This document shows, in pieces, positions 7,793 through 17,523 of a stretch of DNA of 64,000 nt. Position 1 is the stretch's first letter. Each line of letters starts with the position of its first letter. This DNA comes from Celeribacter sp. HF31. Its GTDB lineage: Bacteria > Pseudomonadota > Alphaproteobacteria > Rhodobacterales > Rhodobacteraceae. Location: positions 434,001-498,000 of the forward strand of contig NZ_JAATOT010000003.1 of the NCBI RefSeq assembly GCF_011806455.1. Direction: 5' to 3'. The notes beneath the pieces were generated by a model. It was not told the DNA's origin, did not search any database, and saw only the letters and a program-made list of their open reading frames with translations. The position numbers and the translations under genes were made by a program.

Positions 7793-8343
7793 TTGATCCC
7801 CCGCGAGTGATCTTCCCATGAACTGGGAACGTTTTGTGCGTTAAGAGTAACCAGCATAAATCTGAACGAATATGACATGGGCCAAATACGACCACACTTA
7901 TGCAAATATACGAATGAGTATGGATTGTATACCGACAAGTATGGGTTGCAAGAAAACGATTTTTCCGCAGATTGAGCAAAATGGTTACTATGTTGCGGGG
8001 ATGCAACGGCTATGGCTTGCCGTTAATTTTATTCACCGGTCACGGTTTTTTTCCACCGCCGACTAGAACCCGGTCCAACTTGAGGACGGACAAGGAAGCG
8101 ACTCCGATCAACTTCAATAAGAGCGCATTCAAGACAACGCTTGAAATAGTCATTTGAGAATTTGGAAAGCGCGGTCGAGCGACAGAGTATCTGCCGCTCT
8201 GAATTCCAGATGGAGGCACCGTTGCTCCCTCGCCACACAGTTTCTTCCCTCTGCATGCTTCCTTATTGCTTCCGGAAAAGAAAGCAGGAACTGATGTGAT
8301 AGGGCGTCTCTGCCCCTAACCATTTGATCTTACTGGAAGAAAG
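7793..8343. other. AT-rich non-coding stretch at the island's right end
   Basis: About 550 bp without a convincing gene. It must hold the promoter of the autotransporter-like gene and, near 8257-8276, the right arm-type sites. Short frames are present (for example minus strand 8029-8256) but lack a ribosome site and recognisable sequence. Confidence 0.7.
8257..8276. promoter_or_regulatory. Putative integrase arm-type sites, right end
   Basis: GCTTCC at 8257 and GCTTCCGGAA at 8268 repeat the pair seen at 1344/1355 with exactly the same 11-bp spacing. They lie about 60 bp inside the right end repeat. Confidence 0.5.
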
Positions 8344-8388
8344 TGGTGAGCCGTGCAGGATTCGAACCTGCGACCCACTGATTAAAAG
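8339..8388 (-). repeat. Right attachment-site repeat inside intact tRNA-Lys
   Basis: Identical over 50 bases to 1163-1212, with mismatches starting on both sides (1162/8338 and 1213/8389). It covers the tRNA 3' half, CCA and five flanking bases. Confidence 0.93.
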
Positions 8389-8419
8389 TCAGTTGCTCTA
8401 CCAACTGAGCTAACGGCCC
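8344..8419 (-). tRNA. tRNA-Lys (anticodon TTT)
   Basis: The 76-base minus-strand gene has the full cloverleaf: acceptor GGGCCGT pairing with ACGGCTC (one G-U), D-arm AGCTCAGTTGGTAGAGC, anticodon loop CTTTTAA, T-loop GGTTCGAATCC and an encoded CCA. The island is inserted at its 3' end and preserves the gene. Loss of its downstream terminator is discussed separately. Confidence 0.98.
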
Positions 8420-8533
8420 ACTCTCTCAGTCTCATCGACTGTCCGGCGCGGTTTAATGTCGTGGGTCAGGACCGTCAAGCGCAAAACTGAGATTTTCTTG
8501 GAAAAGGTTCCGACAAGGTTTATATGCCCGCCC

Positions 8534-9370
8534 ATGCAACAGGATTTTGACAGCTCTCGCCGCCTCCCTTTTCTGAAAATGCATGGGCTTGGCAATGACT
8601 TCGTGATCGTCGATTCACGGGGGCGGGACGCGATTGTTACCGCTGAACTGGCGCGCGCCGTGGGCGACCGCCATCGTGGCGTCGGTTTCGATCAACTGGC
8701 CGAGATTCGGAGCTCGGATGCCGCGGACATTGATCTCGATTTCTGGAACTCCGACGGATCGCGGGCGGGCGCCTGTGGCAACGCCACGCGCTGTGTCGGG
8801 CGGTTGATGTTGGATGAGACGGGACAGGACGAGATCACGATCCGTACGGAACGCGGGGTCTTGATCGCCCGGCGTGCGGGCGATGAGGTCTCGGTCAACA
8901 TGGGTCACCCGCAGCGGATGTGGGACGAGGTGCCGTTGTCGCATCCTGTGGACACTGATTTCCTGCCACTTGACGGCGAGCCTGTTGCGGTGGGCATGGG
9001 CAATCCGCATGCGGTGTTCATTGTGCCGGACATTCAAGAGGTGGATGTTGCCGGTTGGGGCAAGCGCGTCGAATACGACCCGCTTTTCCCGCAGCGCACC
9101 AATGTGGAATTCGCCGAAGTGCGCGCGCGTGACGAGATCAGAATGCGCGTTTGGGAGCGCGGCACGGGGATCACGCTGGCCTGTGGCTCCGGCGCCTGTG
9201 CGACGGCTGTGGCGGCTTCTGTGCGCGGTCTGACGGACAAAAAGGTGCGGATGGAGGTCGATGGTGGCTGGCTGACACTCGATTGGCGCGAGGATGGCGT
9301 CTGGATGACTGGTCCGACGCAACTGGTGTTTCAGGCAGAATTCGACGCGTCTTTTCTGGAGCGCGTCTGA
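8534..9370 (+). CDS. dapF: Diaminopimelate epimerase
   Basis: Converts LL- to meso-diaminopimelate for lysine and peptidoglycan. The ATG at 8534 is chosen because the conserved family start ([13 protein letters not shown]) follows within 15 residues; an upstream ATG at 8456 would add 26 atypical residues. The 278-residue protein carries both catalytic cysteines: C81 (GACGNATRC, where most relatives have a similar CGNG motif) and C217 ([11 protein letters not shown]). Its stop codon overlaps the next ATG (TGATG-type), so translation is coupled to mtaB. A second lysine-pathway candidate, a DapC-like aminotransferase, lies far away at 58251. Confidence 0.96.
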   Translation: MQQDFDSSRRLPFLKMHGLGNDFVIVDSRGRDAIVTAELARAVGDRHRGVGFDQLAEIRSSDAADIDLDFWNSDGSRAGACGNATRCVGRLMLDETGQDEITIRTERGVLIARRAGDEVSVNMGHPQRMWDEVPLSHPVDTDFLPLDGEPVAVGMGNPHAVFIVPDIQEVDVAGWGKRVEYDPLFPQRTNVEFAEVRARDEIRMRVWERGTGITLACGSGACATAVAASVRGLTDKKVRMEVDGGWLTLDWREDGVWMTGPTQLVFQAEFDASFLERV

Positions 9371-10629
9371 TGTCCGCCAAACCGCCAATCTTTGCGACAC
9401 TCGGCTGTCGCCTCAACGCCTATGAAACCGAGGCGATGAAAGAGCTGGCCGAGGCCAATGGGGTCGAGAATGCCGTGGTGGTCAACACCTGTGCGGTGAC
9501 CGCCGAAGCCGTGCGTAAGGCCCGGCAGGAGATTCGCAAACTGCGGCGCGAAAACCCGGAGGCGAAGATCATCGTCACCGGATGCGCGGCGCAGACGGAG
9601 CCGGAGACCTTTGCCACCATGGGCGAGGTCGATCTGGTGATCGGCAATACGGAAAAGATGCAGCCAGAAACCTGGCAGAGCATGGGGCCGAATTTCATCG
9701 GCGACACCGAACGGGTGCAGGTCAATGACATCATGTCGGTGACCGAGACCGCCGGGCATCTGATTGACGGCTTCGGACGGCACCGGGCCTATGTGCAGGT
9801 GCAAAACGGCTGCGATCACCGCTGTACCTTCTGCATCATTCCCTATGGCCGCGGCAACTCGCGTTCCGTGCCCGCCGGTGTTGTGGTCGATCAGATTAGG
9901 CGGCTGGTGGACAAGGGCTTCAACGAAGTGGTGCTCACCGGGGTCGATCTGACCTCTTGGGGCGCGGATTTGCCGGCGATGCCGCGTCTGGGCGATCTGG
10001 TGATGCGCATTCTGAAACTGGTGCCGGATCTGCCGCGTCTGCGGATCTCGTCGATCGATTCCATCGAGGCCGACGAGATGCTGATGCAGGCCATCGCCAC
10101 GGAGCCGCGTTTGATGCCGCATCTGCACCTGTCCTTGCAGCATGGCGACGATCTGATTCTCAAACGCATGGCGCGGCGGCACCTGCGTGACGATGCGATC
10201 CGCTTCTGTGAAGAGGCGCGCAAATTGCGGCCCGAGATGACCTTTGGCGCGGATATTATCGCAGGTTTCCCGACGGAGACCGAGGCACAGTTCGAGAATT
10301 CGATGAAGCTGGTGACGGATTGTGACCTGACATGGTTGCACGTCTTTCCCTATTCGAAACGCGAAGGTACGCCCGCTGCGAAAATTCCGCGTCAGGTGAA
10401 TGGCAAGGTGATCCGCGACCGCGCCGCGCGTCTGCGGGCGGTGGGCGACGAACAGGTGCAAAAGCATCTCAAGGCGCAGATCGGGCGCGAGCATGTCATT
10501 CTGATGGAAAACCCGCATATGGGCCGGACGGAACAGTTCACCGAGGTGAGCTTTGCGACGGCGCAGGATGAGGGGGCAATCCTCAAAGCGGTGATCACCG
10601 GCGTCAAAGGCACGCAGCTGACCGCATGA
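9370..10629 (+). CDS. mtaB: tRNA t6A37 methylthiotransferase
   Basis: The 419-residue radical-SAM enzyme adds a 2-methylthio group to t6A at position 37 of tRNAs reading ANN codons. The N-terminal UPF0004 domain has three Fe-S cysteines C13, C41 and C72 (LGCRLNAYE, NTCAVT, TGCAAQ). The radical-SAM motif CDHRCTFC gives C148, C152 and C155, followed by PYGRGNSRS. The family pattern matches MtaB rather than MiaB (short linker, NAYE). It starts within the dapF stop codon and ends in a 4-base overlap with the next gene, so dapF-mtaB-GST form one operon. Confidence 0.93.
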   Translation: MSAKPPIFATLGCRLNAYETEAMKELAEANGVENAVVVNTCAVTAEAVRKARQEIRKLRRENPEAKIIVTGCAAQTEPETFATMGEVDLVIGNTEKMQPETWQSMGPNFIGDTERVQVNDIMSVTETAGHLIDGFGRHRAYVQVQNGCDHRCTFCIIPYGRGNSRSVPAGVVVDQIRRLVDKGFNEVVLTGVDLTSWGADLPAMPRLGDLVMRILKLVPDLPRLRISSIDSIEADEMLMQAIATEPRLMPHLHLSLQHGDDLILKRMARRHLRDDAIRFCEEARKLRPEMTFGADIIAGFPTETEAQFENSMKLVTDCDLTWLHVFPYSKREGTPAAKIPRQVNGKVIRDRAARLRAVGDEQVQKHLKAQIGREHVILMENPHMGRTEQFTEVSFATAQDEGAILKAVITGVKGTQLTA

Positions 10630-11267
10630 GACCCATCCTCTATTCCTTCCGCCGCTGTCCCTATGCGATGCGGGCGCGGCTTGCGATTGCTTCGGCGGGG
10701 CTCGAGGTGGAGCTTCGTGAAGTGGTGCTCCGCGACAAGCCGCAGGAGATGCTTGCGGCCTCGCCGAAAGGTACCGTGCCCGTGTTGATCACAGAGACGG
10801 GTGTGATCGAAGAAAGCCGTGACATCATGGATTGGGCGCTGGCGCAGAATGACCCGGAGGGGCTTCTGGGTATGCCGCCAGAGGGTGAAGACTGGATTGC
10901 CCAAATCGAAGGCCCGTTCAAAACCGCGCTGGACCGTTACAAGTATGAGACGCGTTATGAAGGCGTCGAGCCGCTGGTCGAGCGGGAGAAGGCAGCCGCC
11001 ATTCTGAGACAGGTGGACGGGCTGCTGCGCGAGCGCCCATGGCTCTATGGTGACAGGCCCAGCCTTGCCGATCTGGCCACGATCACCTTCGTGCGACAAT
11101 TCGCCATGGTGGACCGGGCATGGTTCGATGAGGCGGATTGGCCGGGGGTTCAGGGCTGGTTGGCGAGATTTTTGGCGTCCGGGCGGTTCGCTGAGATTAT
11201 GGCGAAATATGCAAAATGGCAGCCGGGGGACACGCCTGTGATTTTCCCGGATACCGCACGCGCCTGA
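10626..11267 (+). CDS. Glutathione S-transferase-like protein
   Basis: The 213-residue protein has an N-terminal thioredoxin-fold domain beginning ILYSFRRCPYAMRARLAI, in which the CPYA motif is typical of glutaredoxin-like and omega-type GSTs. A cis-proline motif (KGTVPVLI) and an E-S pair (IEESRDIMDW) for glutathione binding follow. The helical C-terminal half is of GST type. It shares a 4-base ATGA overlap with mtaB. The cysteine suggests thioltransferase or dehalogenase-like chemistry rather than classical detoxification. The substrate is unknown. Confidence 0.85.
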   Translation: MRPILYSFRRCPYAMRARLAIASAGLEVELREVVLRDKPQEMLAASPKGTVPVLITETGVIEESRDIMDWALAQNDPEGLLGMPPEGEDWIAQIEGPFKTALDRYKYETRYEGVEPLVEREKAAAILRQVDGLLRERPWLYGDRPSLADLATITFVRQFAMVDRAWFDEADWPGVQGWLARFLASGRFAEIMAKYAKWQPGDTPVIFPDTARA

Positions 11268-11511
11268 AATTCAAAGGAAAAGACGAAATCCGCAAAACAT
11301 CAACGCATGTTAGCGAATATAGGTATTTTTGAGATATATCTTACCTGTCCCCAAGACACCACACCGCGACAGATCGCGTAGGTTCACAATTCATTGAATG
11401 CTAGACGTGGGCGCCTACGCTCGCTAAAACCGCCTGCGAAGGGCTGCGGGAAAACTGCGGCCTCTCATGTATTGGCCGGGGAGGACCGGCCGAAGAAATT
11501 GGAGAATTGCA

Positions 11512-12075
11512 GTGTCCCACGTAGATGAACACGAAGGCACCCGACGCGATTTCCTGTACTACGCCACTGGTGGCGCTGGTGCAGTTGCCGCTGGTGCCGT
11601 AGTCTGGCCGCTGGTCAACCAGATGAACCCCTCCGCAGACGTTCAGGCGCTCAGCTCGATCCGCGTTGATATCAGCGGTGTCGAGACGGGCACGCAGCTG
11701 ACCGTCAAGTGGCGCGGCAAGCCGGTGTTCATCCGTCGTCGTACCCAAGAGGAAATCGACGCGGCGCGCGCGGTGACCATGGACGAGCTGGTCGACCCGA
11801 TTGCCCGCAACGACAACAAAGACGCGACACTCGACGCCGAAGATCAGAACCGCTCCATGGACGAAGCTGGCGAATGGCTGGTGATGATGGGGGTTTGTAC
11901 CCACCTCGGCTGTGTGCCGCTGGGCGATGGGGCCGGTGACTTCGGTGGCTGGTTCTGCCCGTGTCACGGTTCTCACTATGATACCTCCGGTCGTATCCGC
12001 AAAGGGCCGGCGCCCGAGAACCTCCCGGTTCCGATTGCCGCCTTCGACGGCGACACCGAGATTGTTCTGGGCTAA
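11512..12075 (+). CDS. petA: Ubiquinol-cytochrome c reductase iron-sulfur (Rieske) subunit
   Basis: The start is a GTG at 11512 preceded by GGAG, since the family N-terminus ([14 protein letters not shown]) follows at once; an ATG at 11467 adds unrelated residues. The 187-residue protein has a twin-arginine-like anchor (R11, R12), one membrane helix (about 16-36) and the Rieske cluster: C129 and H131 (CTHLGC), C149 and H152 (CPCHGSH), with C134 and C151 forming the disulfide. It carries electrons from ubiquinol to cytochrome c1 in complex III. First gene of petABC; about 240 bp of non-coding sequence upstream should hold the promoter, but I see no clear operator. Confidence 0.97.
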   Translation: MSHVDEHEGTRRDFLYYATGGAGAVAAGAVVWPLVNQMNPSADVQALSSIRVDISGVETGTQLTVKWRGKPVFIRRRTQEEIDAARAVTMDELVDPIARNDNKDATLDAEDQNRSMDEAGEWLVMMGVCTHLGCVPLGDGAGDFGGWFCPCHGSHYDTSGRIRKGPAPENLPVPIAAFDGDTEIVLG

Positions 12076-12086
12076 GGGAGGAACTT

Positions 12087-13400
12087 ATGTCTGGTATTCC
12101 GCACGACCATTACGAGCCGAAATCGACCTTTACCAAAGGCGTCGAGAAACGGCTTCCTGTCATCGGCCTGATTTACGACACGCTGATGATCCCGACCCCG
12201 AAAAACCTGAACTGGATGTGGATCTGGGGCATCGTCCTCGCATTCTGCCTCGCGCTTCAGATCGTCACCGGTATCGTTCTGGTGATGCATTACACCCCGC
12301 ATGTCGATCTGGCCTTCGCCTCCGTCGAACACATCATGCGGGACGTGAACGGCGGCCATATGCTGCGCTACCTGCACGCCAATGGCGCGTCGCTCTTCTT
12401 CTTCGCCGTGTATCTGCACATTTTCCGCGGTCTCTACTACGGCTCCTACAAGGCGCCGCGTGAGATCACATGGATCATCGGCATGATCATCTACCTCCTG
12501 ATGATGGCGACCGGTTTCATGGGCTACGTTCTGCCTTGGGGTCAGATGTCCTTCTGGGGCGCGACCGTGATCACCGGCCTCTTCGGCGCAATCCCGTTCA
12601 TCGGCGAGCCGATCCAGACCTGGCTTCTGGGCGGACCAGCCGTGGACAACGCCACGCTGAACCGCTTCTTCTCGCTGCACTACCTCCTGCCCTTCGTGAT
12701 CGCAGGTCTGGTGATCGTGCACATCTGGGCGTTCCATAACACCGGCAACAACAACCCCACGGGTGTTGAAGTGCGCCGCACCTCGAAAGCCGAAGCGGAA
12801 AAAGACACGCTGCCGTTCTGGCCGTATTTCGTGATCAAAGACCTCTTCGCCCTGGGCGTGGTCCTGATCGCCTTCTTCGCGGTTGTCGGTTTCATGCCGA
12901 ACTACCTCGGCCACCCGGACAACTACATCGAAGCCAACCCGCTTTCGACGCCGGCTCACATCGTGCCGGAATGGTACTTCCTGCCGTTCTACGCGATTCT
13001 GCGCGCTTTCACCGCAGACGTTTGGGCCGTGCAAGTCGTGTCCTTCCTCACCGGCGGCATCGTCGATGCGAAGTTCTTCGGTGTGCTCGCCATGTTCGGC
13101 GCCATCATCGCCATGGCTCTCGTGCCGTGGCTGGACACGTCGTCCGTGCGTTCGGGCAAATACCGCCCGAGCTTCAAATGGTGGTTCTGGCTTCTCGCTA
13201 TCGACTTCGTCGTGCTGATGTGGGTGGGCGCCATGCCGACCGACGGCATCTACCCGTATATCTCGCTGATCGGTGCAACCTATTGGTTCGCCTACTTCTT
13301 CGTGATCCTCCCGCTTCTGGGTGTGCTCGAAAAACCGGCCCCGCTGCCGGCCTCCATCGAAGAAGATTTCGCGTCCCACTACCCGGGCGCGGCAGAGTGA
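12087..13400 (+). CDS. petB: Cytochrome b of the bc1 complex
   Basis: The 437-residue integral membrane protein has eight predicted helices, and the quinol-site PEWY motif lies at 294-297 ([15 protein letters not shown]). The conserved histidines that bind the two b hemes are in helices B and D (RYLHANGAS region and the HYLLPF region). It is the central subunit of complex III, carrying both quinone sites. It lies 11 bp after petA with GGAGG before its ATG. Length and motif order match the alphaproteobacterial single-chain type rather than the split b6/IV type. Confidence 0.98.
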   Translation: MSGIPHDHYEPKSTFTKGVEKRLPVIGLIYDTLMIPTPKNLNWMWIWGIVLAFCLALQIVTGIVLVMHYTPHVDLAFASVEHIMRDVNGGHMLRYLHANGASLFFFAVYLHIFRGLYYGSYKAPREITWIIGMIIYLLMMATGFMGYVLPWGQMSFWGATVITGLFGAIPFIGEPIQTWLLGGPAVDNATLNRFFSLHYLLPFVIAGLVIVHIWAFHNTGNNNPTGVEVRRTSKAEAEKDTLPFWPYFVIKDLFALGVVLIAFFAVVGFMPNYLGHPDNYIEANPLSTPAHIVPEWYFLPFYAILRAFTADVWAVQVVSFLTGGIVDAKFFGVLAMFGAIIAMALVPWLDTSSVRSGKYRPSFKWWFWLLAIDFVVLMWVGAMPTDGIYPYISLIGATYWFAYFFVILPLLGVLEKPAPLPASIEEDFASHYPGAAE

Positions 13401-13417
13401 GAAAGGAAACAGGGACA

Positions 13418-14236
13418 ATGATCAAGAACCTCACCCTCTCCGCCCTCACCGCTTTGGGTCTTTCTGCCACGGCCGCTCTGGCCGCGGGCGAAGGCGGGCA
13501 TATCCATGACGTGGACTTCTCCTTTGAAGGCCCGTTTGGCAAATACGACCAGATGCAGCTTCAGCGCGGTCTTCAGATTTACACTGAGGTCTGCTCCTCC
13601 TGCCACGGCATGAAATTCGTGCCGATCCGCACCCTCGCGGATGAAGGTGGTCCGCGGCTTCCCGAAGATCAGGTGCGCGCCTACGCGTCCCAGCTTTTCG
13701 TGGCAGACGAAGCCGCCAACATGCATCTCTTCGACTATGAAGAAGGCGCCGCGCGTCCGCTGACCGAGAACGACCACTTCCCGGCCAACGAATCGCAAAA
13801 CGCGCCGGATCTGTCGCTGATGGCGAAGGCGCGCGCGGGCTTCCACGGCCCGGCGGGCCTCGGGATCAACCAGTTCCTCAAAGGCATTGGTGGCCCCGAG
13901 TACATCGTCGCCATTCTCACCGGTTACACCGGCGAGGAAAAAGTCGAAGCGGGCACCACCTATTACGAGAACACCGCGTTCTCGACCGGTTGGATCGCCA
14001 TGGCCCCGCCGCTCTACGGTGAGGACGTCGAATTTGCCGACGGTCACTCCAACGAGCTGCACCACGAGGCCGAAGACGTCGCCGCCTTCCTGATGTGGGC
14101 GGCTGAGCCCAAGATGATGGCGCGCAAGAAGGCCGGTTTCGTGGCCGTGACCTTCCTTGTGATCCTGACTTCGCTTTTGTACCTGACGAACAAAAAGCTT
14201 TGGGCTCCGCACAAAGGTAAAAAGACCTCGCTCTGA
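13418..14236 (+). CDS. petC: Cytochrome c1 of the bc1 complex
   Basis: The start at 13418 opens a 272-residue protein with a Sec signal peptide (cleavage near ALAA, residue 23), a heme c site CSSCH at 59-63, a methionine-ligand region in [11 protein letters not shown], and a single C-terminal membrane anchor ([15 protein letters not shown]) followed by basic residues. It passes electrons from the Rieske protein to soluble cytochrome c. Position and orientation complete the petABC operon, which ends in a strong terminator 23 bases later. Confidence 0.97.
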   Translation: MIKNLTLSALTALGLSATAALAAGEGGHIHDVDFSFEGPFGKYDQMQLQRGLQIYTEVCSSCHGMKFVPIRTLADEGGPRLPEDQVRAYASQLFVADEAANMHLFDYEEGAARPLTENDHFPANESQNAPDLSLMAKARAGFHGPAGLGINQFLKGIGGPEYIVAILTGYTGEEKVEAGTTYYENTAFSTGWIAMAPPLYGEDVEFADGHSNELHHEAEDVAAFLMWAAEPKMMARKKAGFVAVTFLVILTSLLYLTNKKLWAPHKGKKTSL

Positions 14237-14259
14237 GTTCGCGTTGGTTTGACATAGAA

Positions 14260-14286
14260 AGCGCCCCGATTTGGGGCGCTTTTTTC
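14260..14286. terminator. Bidirectional terminator between petC and thiQ
   Basis: AGCGCCCC (14260-14267) and GGGGCGCT (14273-14280) form an 8-bp stem followed by T6 on the plus strand. The minus-strand gene thiQ stops at 14285, so the hairpin can also end that operon. Confidence 0.85.
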
Positions 14287-14980
14287 ATGGTCCAATGTAG
14301 GCTTTGAGCCCTTGTGGCGGATCGGCTTTCATCTCCGCCCAGTCTCGTGGCGGCTGGCAGTGCCCGTCCTCGATCCAGATCACCAGATCGGCGAAGCGGT
14401 CCACATCCGGGATGTCATGAGTGACCATCAACATCGTCGCGCCAAGTTTTTCGCTGACCTCTTTGGCGAGACCGATCATCTCGCCCCGCATCGCCGGTCC
14501 CAGCGCAGAAAAGGGTTCGTCCAACAGGATCAGAGGCTTTTCTTGCACCAAGACGCGCGCGAGCGCGACACGGCTCTGTTGTCCGCCCGAAAGCTCCGCA
14601 GGGCGGCGTGCTTCCATTCTGGCAAGACCGACGGCACTGAGCGCCTCGGACACGCGCTCTTGCTCCGCTTTGCTCAGACGCAGGTTGGGCTTGATCCCAA
14701 GCCCAACATTTTGCGCCGCCGTCATATGGGCAAACAGGTTGTTGTCCTGAAACAGATGCGAGATCGGCCGCTCGTGGGGCAGGGCCTGCGTCACGTCCTT
14801 CCTGTCCCAAAGCAGTGCGCCCGCGTCCGGCACCTCGAACCCACCGATCAGCGACAACAGAGTGGATTTTCCCGCGCCCGATGGGCCGATAATGGCGACA
14901 CGCGCCCCATCGGGGATCGAAAAGTCGCCGGAGAGAGTGAAATCACCCTGTGTCAGGCGGATGGATCGAAGCTCAAGCAC
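14285..14980 (-). CDS. thiQ: Thiamine ABC transporter ATP-binding protein
   Basis: The 231-residue ABC ATPase has Walker A GPSGAGKS at 32-39, the signature LSGGQQ, Walker B LILLDEP and the switch histidine in VTHDIPDV. It powers uptake of thiamine and its phosphates. Assignment as ThiQ comes from the fixed order thiB-thiP-thiQ and the TPP riboswitch upstream. It overlaps the end of thiP by eight bases. Confidence 0.93.
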   Translation of the reverse strand: MLELRSIRLTQGDFTLSGDFSIPDGARVAIIGPSGAGKSTLLSLIGGFEVPDAGALLWDRKDVTQALPHERPISHLFQDNNLFAHMTAAQNVGLGIKPNLRLSKAEQERVSEALSAVGLARMEARRPAELSGGQQSRVALARVLVQEKPLILLDEPFSALGPAMRGEMIGLAKEVSEKLGATMLMVTHDIPDVDRFADLVIWIEDGHCQPPRDWAEMKADPPQGLKAYIGP

Positions 14981-16517
14981 GGCGTCTCCCCCAAAGATCG
15001 AAGATGTAAAACAGAGCCAAACTCAGCCCCAAAAGCAGCAAAGCCGCGCCCATCGCCTGGTCCATGCGATAGGACCCCATGAGACGATAGATTTGCAACG
15101 GCAGCGTCGCCGCCTCCGGGCGGGCGAAGAGGGCTATCACGCCCAAATCCCCCATCGAAAGGGCCGCGGCAAGACCCGCAGAAAACCCCATAGGCACACG
15201 CAGGCGCGGCAAAAGAACGAGCCGAACCCGGCTTAATCCGGTCAAACCAAGACTGTCGGAGAGGCGCCCGTAGTCGCGCTCCGCCCCGGCTAAAGCCGGT
15301 CCCAAGGCGCGCAAGATGAAGGGCATCGACATGACGGCATTGACCAGCGCCGTGATCGGCAAGGCCCAATCGGCAGGGTCGGTGATGGCAAAGAGCACGA
15401 TGTAAAGCCCTGTGCCCATCACCAGCGGCGAGGCGGCGATGGAGGACATGCCAATAATCTCAAGACTGCGAAACCGCAGCGCGGCGAGCGCCAAGGTCAG
15501 TGACATGATGATCGCCAGAAACGCCGAGCCGATGGCCGTCAAAATCGAGCGCAGGGCCGCAGACCAGACCGAGGTGGGCAGGTCCAAAAGCCCCGGCGCG
15601 CCACGCAGGGTAATCGCCAGCAAGGGTGTCAGAAGAAAGAGACTGATCAGGCCAACCCAAATGACATCGAGCGCCCGCGCAGTGCCATTGCGGACATCGA
15701 AGCGTTGCACCACGCGATGAAGCCCACCCGATCCCATCTGTGGCACGCGAAATTTCAAAGAGGCAGCCGCCGCAACAGCGCAGATCACCACTTGGATCAG
15801 GGCCAAAAGCGAGGCTTTGCCGAGGTTGAAGTCATAGCGAAACGCCTCGTAGATCGCGAGCTCGACCGTGGTCGCCTTGGGCCCGCCACCAAAGGTGAGC
15901 GCGATGGCAAAAGAGGTGGTGCAGATCAGGAAAATGACGGTGAAGGCGCCGGGCACGATCTCTTTGAGCATCGGCAGTTCGAGGTGACGAAAGATGTCAC
16001 GCGGGCCGAAATGGAGCGAGGAGGCGAGACGGAATCTTTCCGCCGGAATGGCGCCCCACCCCTGAAGCAGAAGCCGGGTCGCCAGAGGCAGGTTGAAAAA
16101 CACATGCGCCAACACGACGCCGTGAAATCCGTAGATTGAAATAGGCTCTAATCCAGCCCAGTTCAGCGCAATAGAGACAAATCCCGCATTGCCGAAAACA
16201 GCCGTCAAGCCGAGGATCGCCACGATGGTCGGCAAGATAAAAGGCGCGCCCAAAAGCGTGATCAACAGGCCTCGGCCCGGAAAGCTGCGTCGGGCCAAGG
16301 CACGTGCGGCGGGGATGGCGAAGAGCACGGAGAGCCCGGCGGACAACAGCGCTTGCACCACCGTGAAGCGCACCGCCATCCAGTCAAAACGGGAGAGGGC
16401 GGAAAAGCTTTCCGCCCGTAACGCCACCGCCCCCAATGTCCCAAAGCTCAAGGCGGCGACCAAAGCCGCCGCGATGAGGCCGGGCCAGAGGGTTACTGAG
16501 AAAACGCGCTGCGCCAT
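14973..16517 (-). CDS. thiP: Thiamine ABC transporter permease
   Basis: The 514-residue protein has about twelve membrane helices in two halves, each ending in a binding-protein-dependent permease (EAA-type) loop, as in fused permeases such as ThiP. It forms the inner-membrane channel for ThiB-delivered thiamine. Its start overlaps the thiB end by 25 bases, implying coupled translation. Confidence 0.92.
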   Translation of the reverse strand: MAQRVFSVTLWPGLIAAALVAALSFGTLGAVALRAESFSALSRFDWMAVRFTVVQALLSAGLSVLFAIPAARALARRSFPGRGLLITLLGAPFILPTIVAILGLTAVFGNAGFVSIALNWAGLEPISIYGFHGVVLAHVFFNLPLATRLLLQGWGAIPAERFRLASSLHFGPRDIFRHLELPMLKEIVPGAFTVIFLICTTSFAIALTFGGGPKATTVELAIYEAFRYDFNLGKASLLALIQVVICAVAAAASLKFRVPQMGSGGLHRVVQRFDVRNGTARALDVIWVGLISLFLLTPLLAITLRGAPGLLDLPTSVWSAALRSILTAIGSAFLAIIMSLTLALAALRFRSLEIIGMSSIAASPLVMGTGLYIVLFAITDPADWALPITALVNAVMSMPFILRALGPALAGAERDYGRLSDSLGLTGLSRVRLVLLPRLRVPMGFSAGLAAALSMGDLGVIALFARPEAATLPLQIYRLMGSYRMDQAMGAALLLLGLSLALFYIFDLWGRRRA

Positions 16518-17467
16518 TCGGCAATCGCTTCATCCCGCAGGGCTGCGGCTTCGTCTTCTCCCAGAAGGATCGCCTTGTCGGGATAGTTCAGCTGCGAAAA
16601 CTCCTCCGGCCATTGCTCTTTCGGAAGCGCGGAAGGATAGGACCAATTGGCGGTCGGGATGATGTTTTGGAACGCGGGAGACAGGACGAAATTCATAAAC
16701 TGATCCGCCAACTCCGGCTGATCCGTACCTGCGAGTTTCGCGGTCAGTTCGACGGACATGTAATGCCCTTCGTCGAAGAGGGCTGCGGATTTGGTCTCAT
16801 CCCCCTCGGCGATGATGTGATAGGCCGGGGAAACGGTGTAGGAGAGCACCATATCGACCTGACCGTCGGTGAACATGCCGTAGGCCTCCGACCAGCCTTT
16901 GGTCACGGTGGTCACCTTGGGCGCCAGTTTGGTCCAGGCCGCTTCGACCTCATCGCCAAAGACCTCATGCCCCCAAAGCACCAGAGTTAGACCCGAACTC
17001 GAGGTGCGCGGGTCTTGGATGGCGATTTTCCAATCCTCGTCGGAATTCACCAACTCATGAAAGGACTTGGGCGGATTGGTGATTTTCGTGTTGTCATAGA
17101 CGAAAGCCGCGAAAGACCAATCGAAGGGCAAAAACGTCTCGTCGGTCCACGCAATCGGCATGGTCAAGGGCGACAGGTCCACGCCGTGGGGTGCGAACAG
17201 ACCGGTGTCGCGGGCCTGTTTCATCGCATCCACATTGATGCCGATCGCGACATCGGCTTTGGTGCGTTTGCCTTCAAGGCGAAGGCGCGGAAGGACATCG
17301 CCGGTGATATACTCAAGCTCGCAATCGCATTCTTCCTCGAAGGCCGCCTTGATCGCGGGGCCGGGGCCCCATTCGGAGGCGAAATAATCTGGGGCGTAAA
17401 CGGTGAGAGTGTCTGCCTGCGCAGAGGTTGCGGCCAGCAAGGCCGCGAGGGTCAATCCATATTTCAT
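16493..17467 (-). CDS. thiB: Thiamine-binding periplasmic protein
   Basis: The ATG at 17467 has GGAG nine bases upstream and gives 324 residues starting with a Sec signal peptide (MKYGLTLAALLAATSAQA). Two further in-frame ATGs just upstream add only basic residues. The mature protein is an extracellular solute-binding protein with the ThiB start DTLTVYAPDYFASEWGPG and the ligand-region DPRTSSSGL. It captures thiamine, TMP or TPP in the periplasm. First gene of the operon, controlled by the adjacent TPP riboswitch. Confidence 0.94.
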   Translation of the reverse strand: MKYGLTLAALLAATSAQADTLTVYAPDYFASEWGPGPAIKAAFEEECDCELEYITGDVLPRLRLEGKRTKADVAIGINVDAMKQARDTGLFAPHGVDLSPLTMPIAWTDETFLPFDWSFAAFVYDNTKITNPPKSFHELVNSDEDWKIAIQDPRTSSSGLTLVLWGHEVFGDEVEAAWTKLAPKVTTVTKGWSEAYGMFTDGQVDMVLSYTVSPAYHIIAEGDETKSAALFDEGHYMSVELTAKLAGTDQPELADQFMNFVLSPAFQNIIPTANWSYPSALPKEQWPEEFSQLNYPDKAILLGEDEAAALRDEAIAEWRSAFSQ

Positions 17468-17523
17468 GGCTCGCTCCATCATAAAATGGGCGAAGAAAAA
17501 GGTCGCGTGTGGAACATCGCTGA

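Larger units (their letters stand above)
1163..8388. mobile_element. tRNA-Lys-integrated genomic island of about 7.2 kb
   Basis: The element is bounded by 50-bp identical direct repeats (1163-1212 and 8339-8388), the right one inside an intact tRNA-Lys gene. It contains a tyrosine integrase next to the left end, an AlpA-type HTH protein, a Rep_trans-like protein preceded by a hairpin, several small unknown genes, and one opposite-strand cargo gene for an autotransporter-like protein. No capsid, portal, terminase, relaxase or conjugation gene is seen. It could be a phage satellite, an integrated plasmid-like element or a minimal integrative mobilisable element. The boundaries are seen in the sequence; the classification is inferred. 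Confidence 0.9.
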
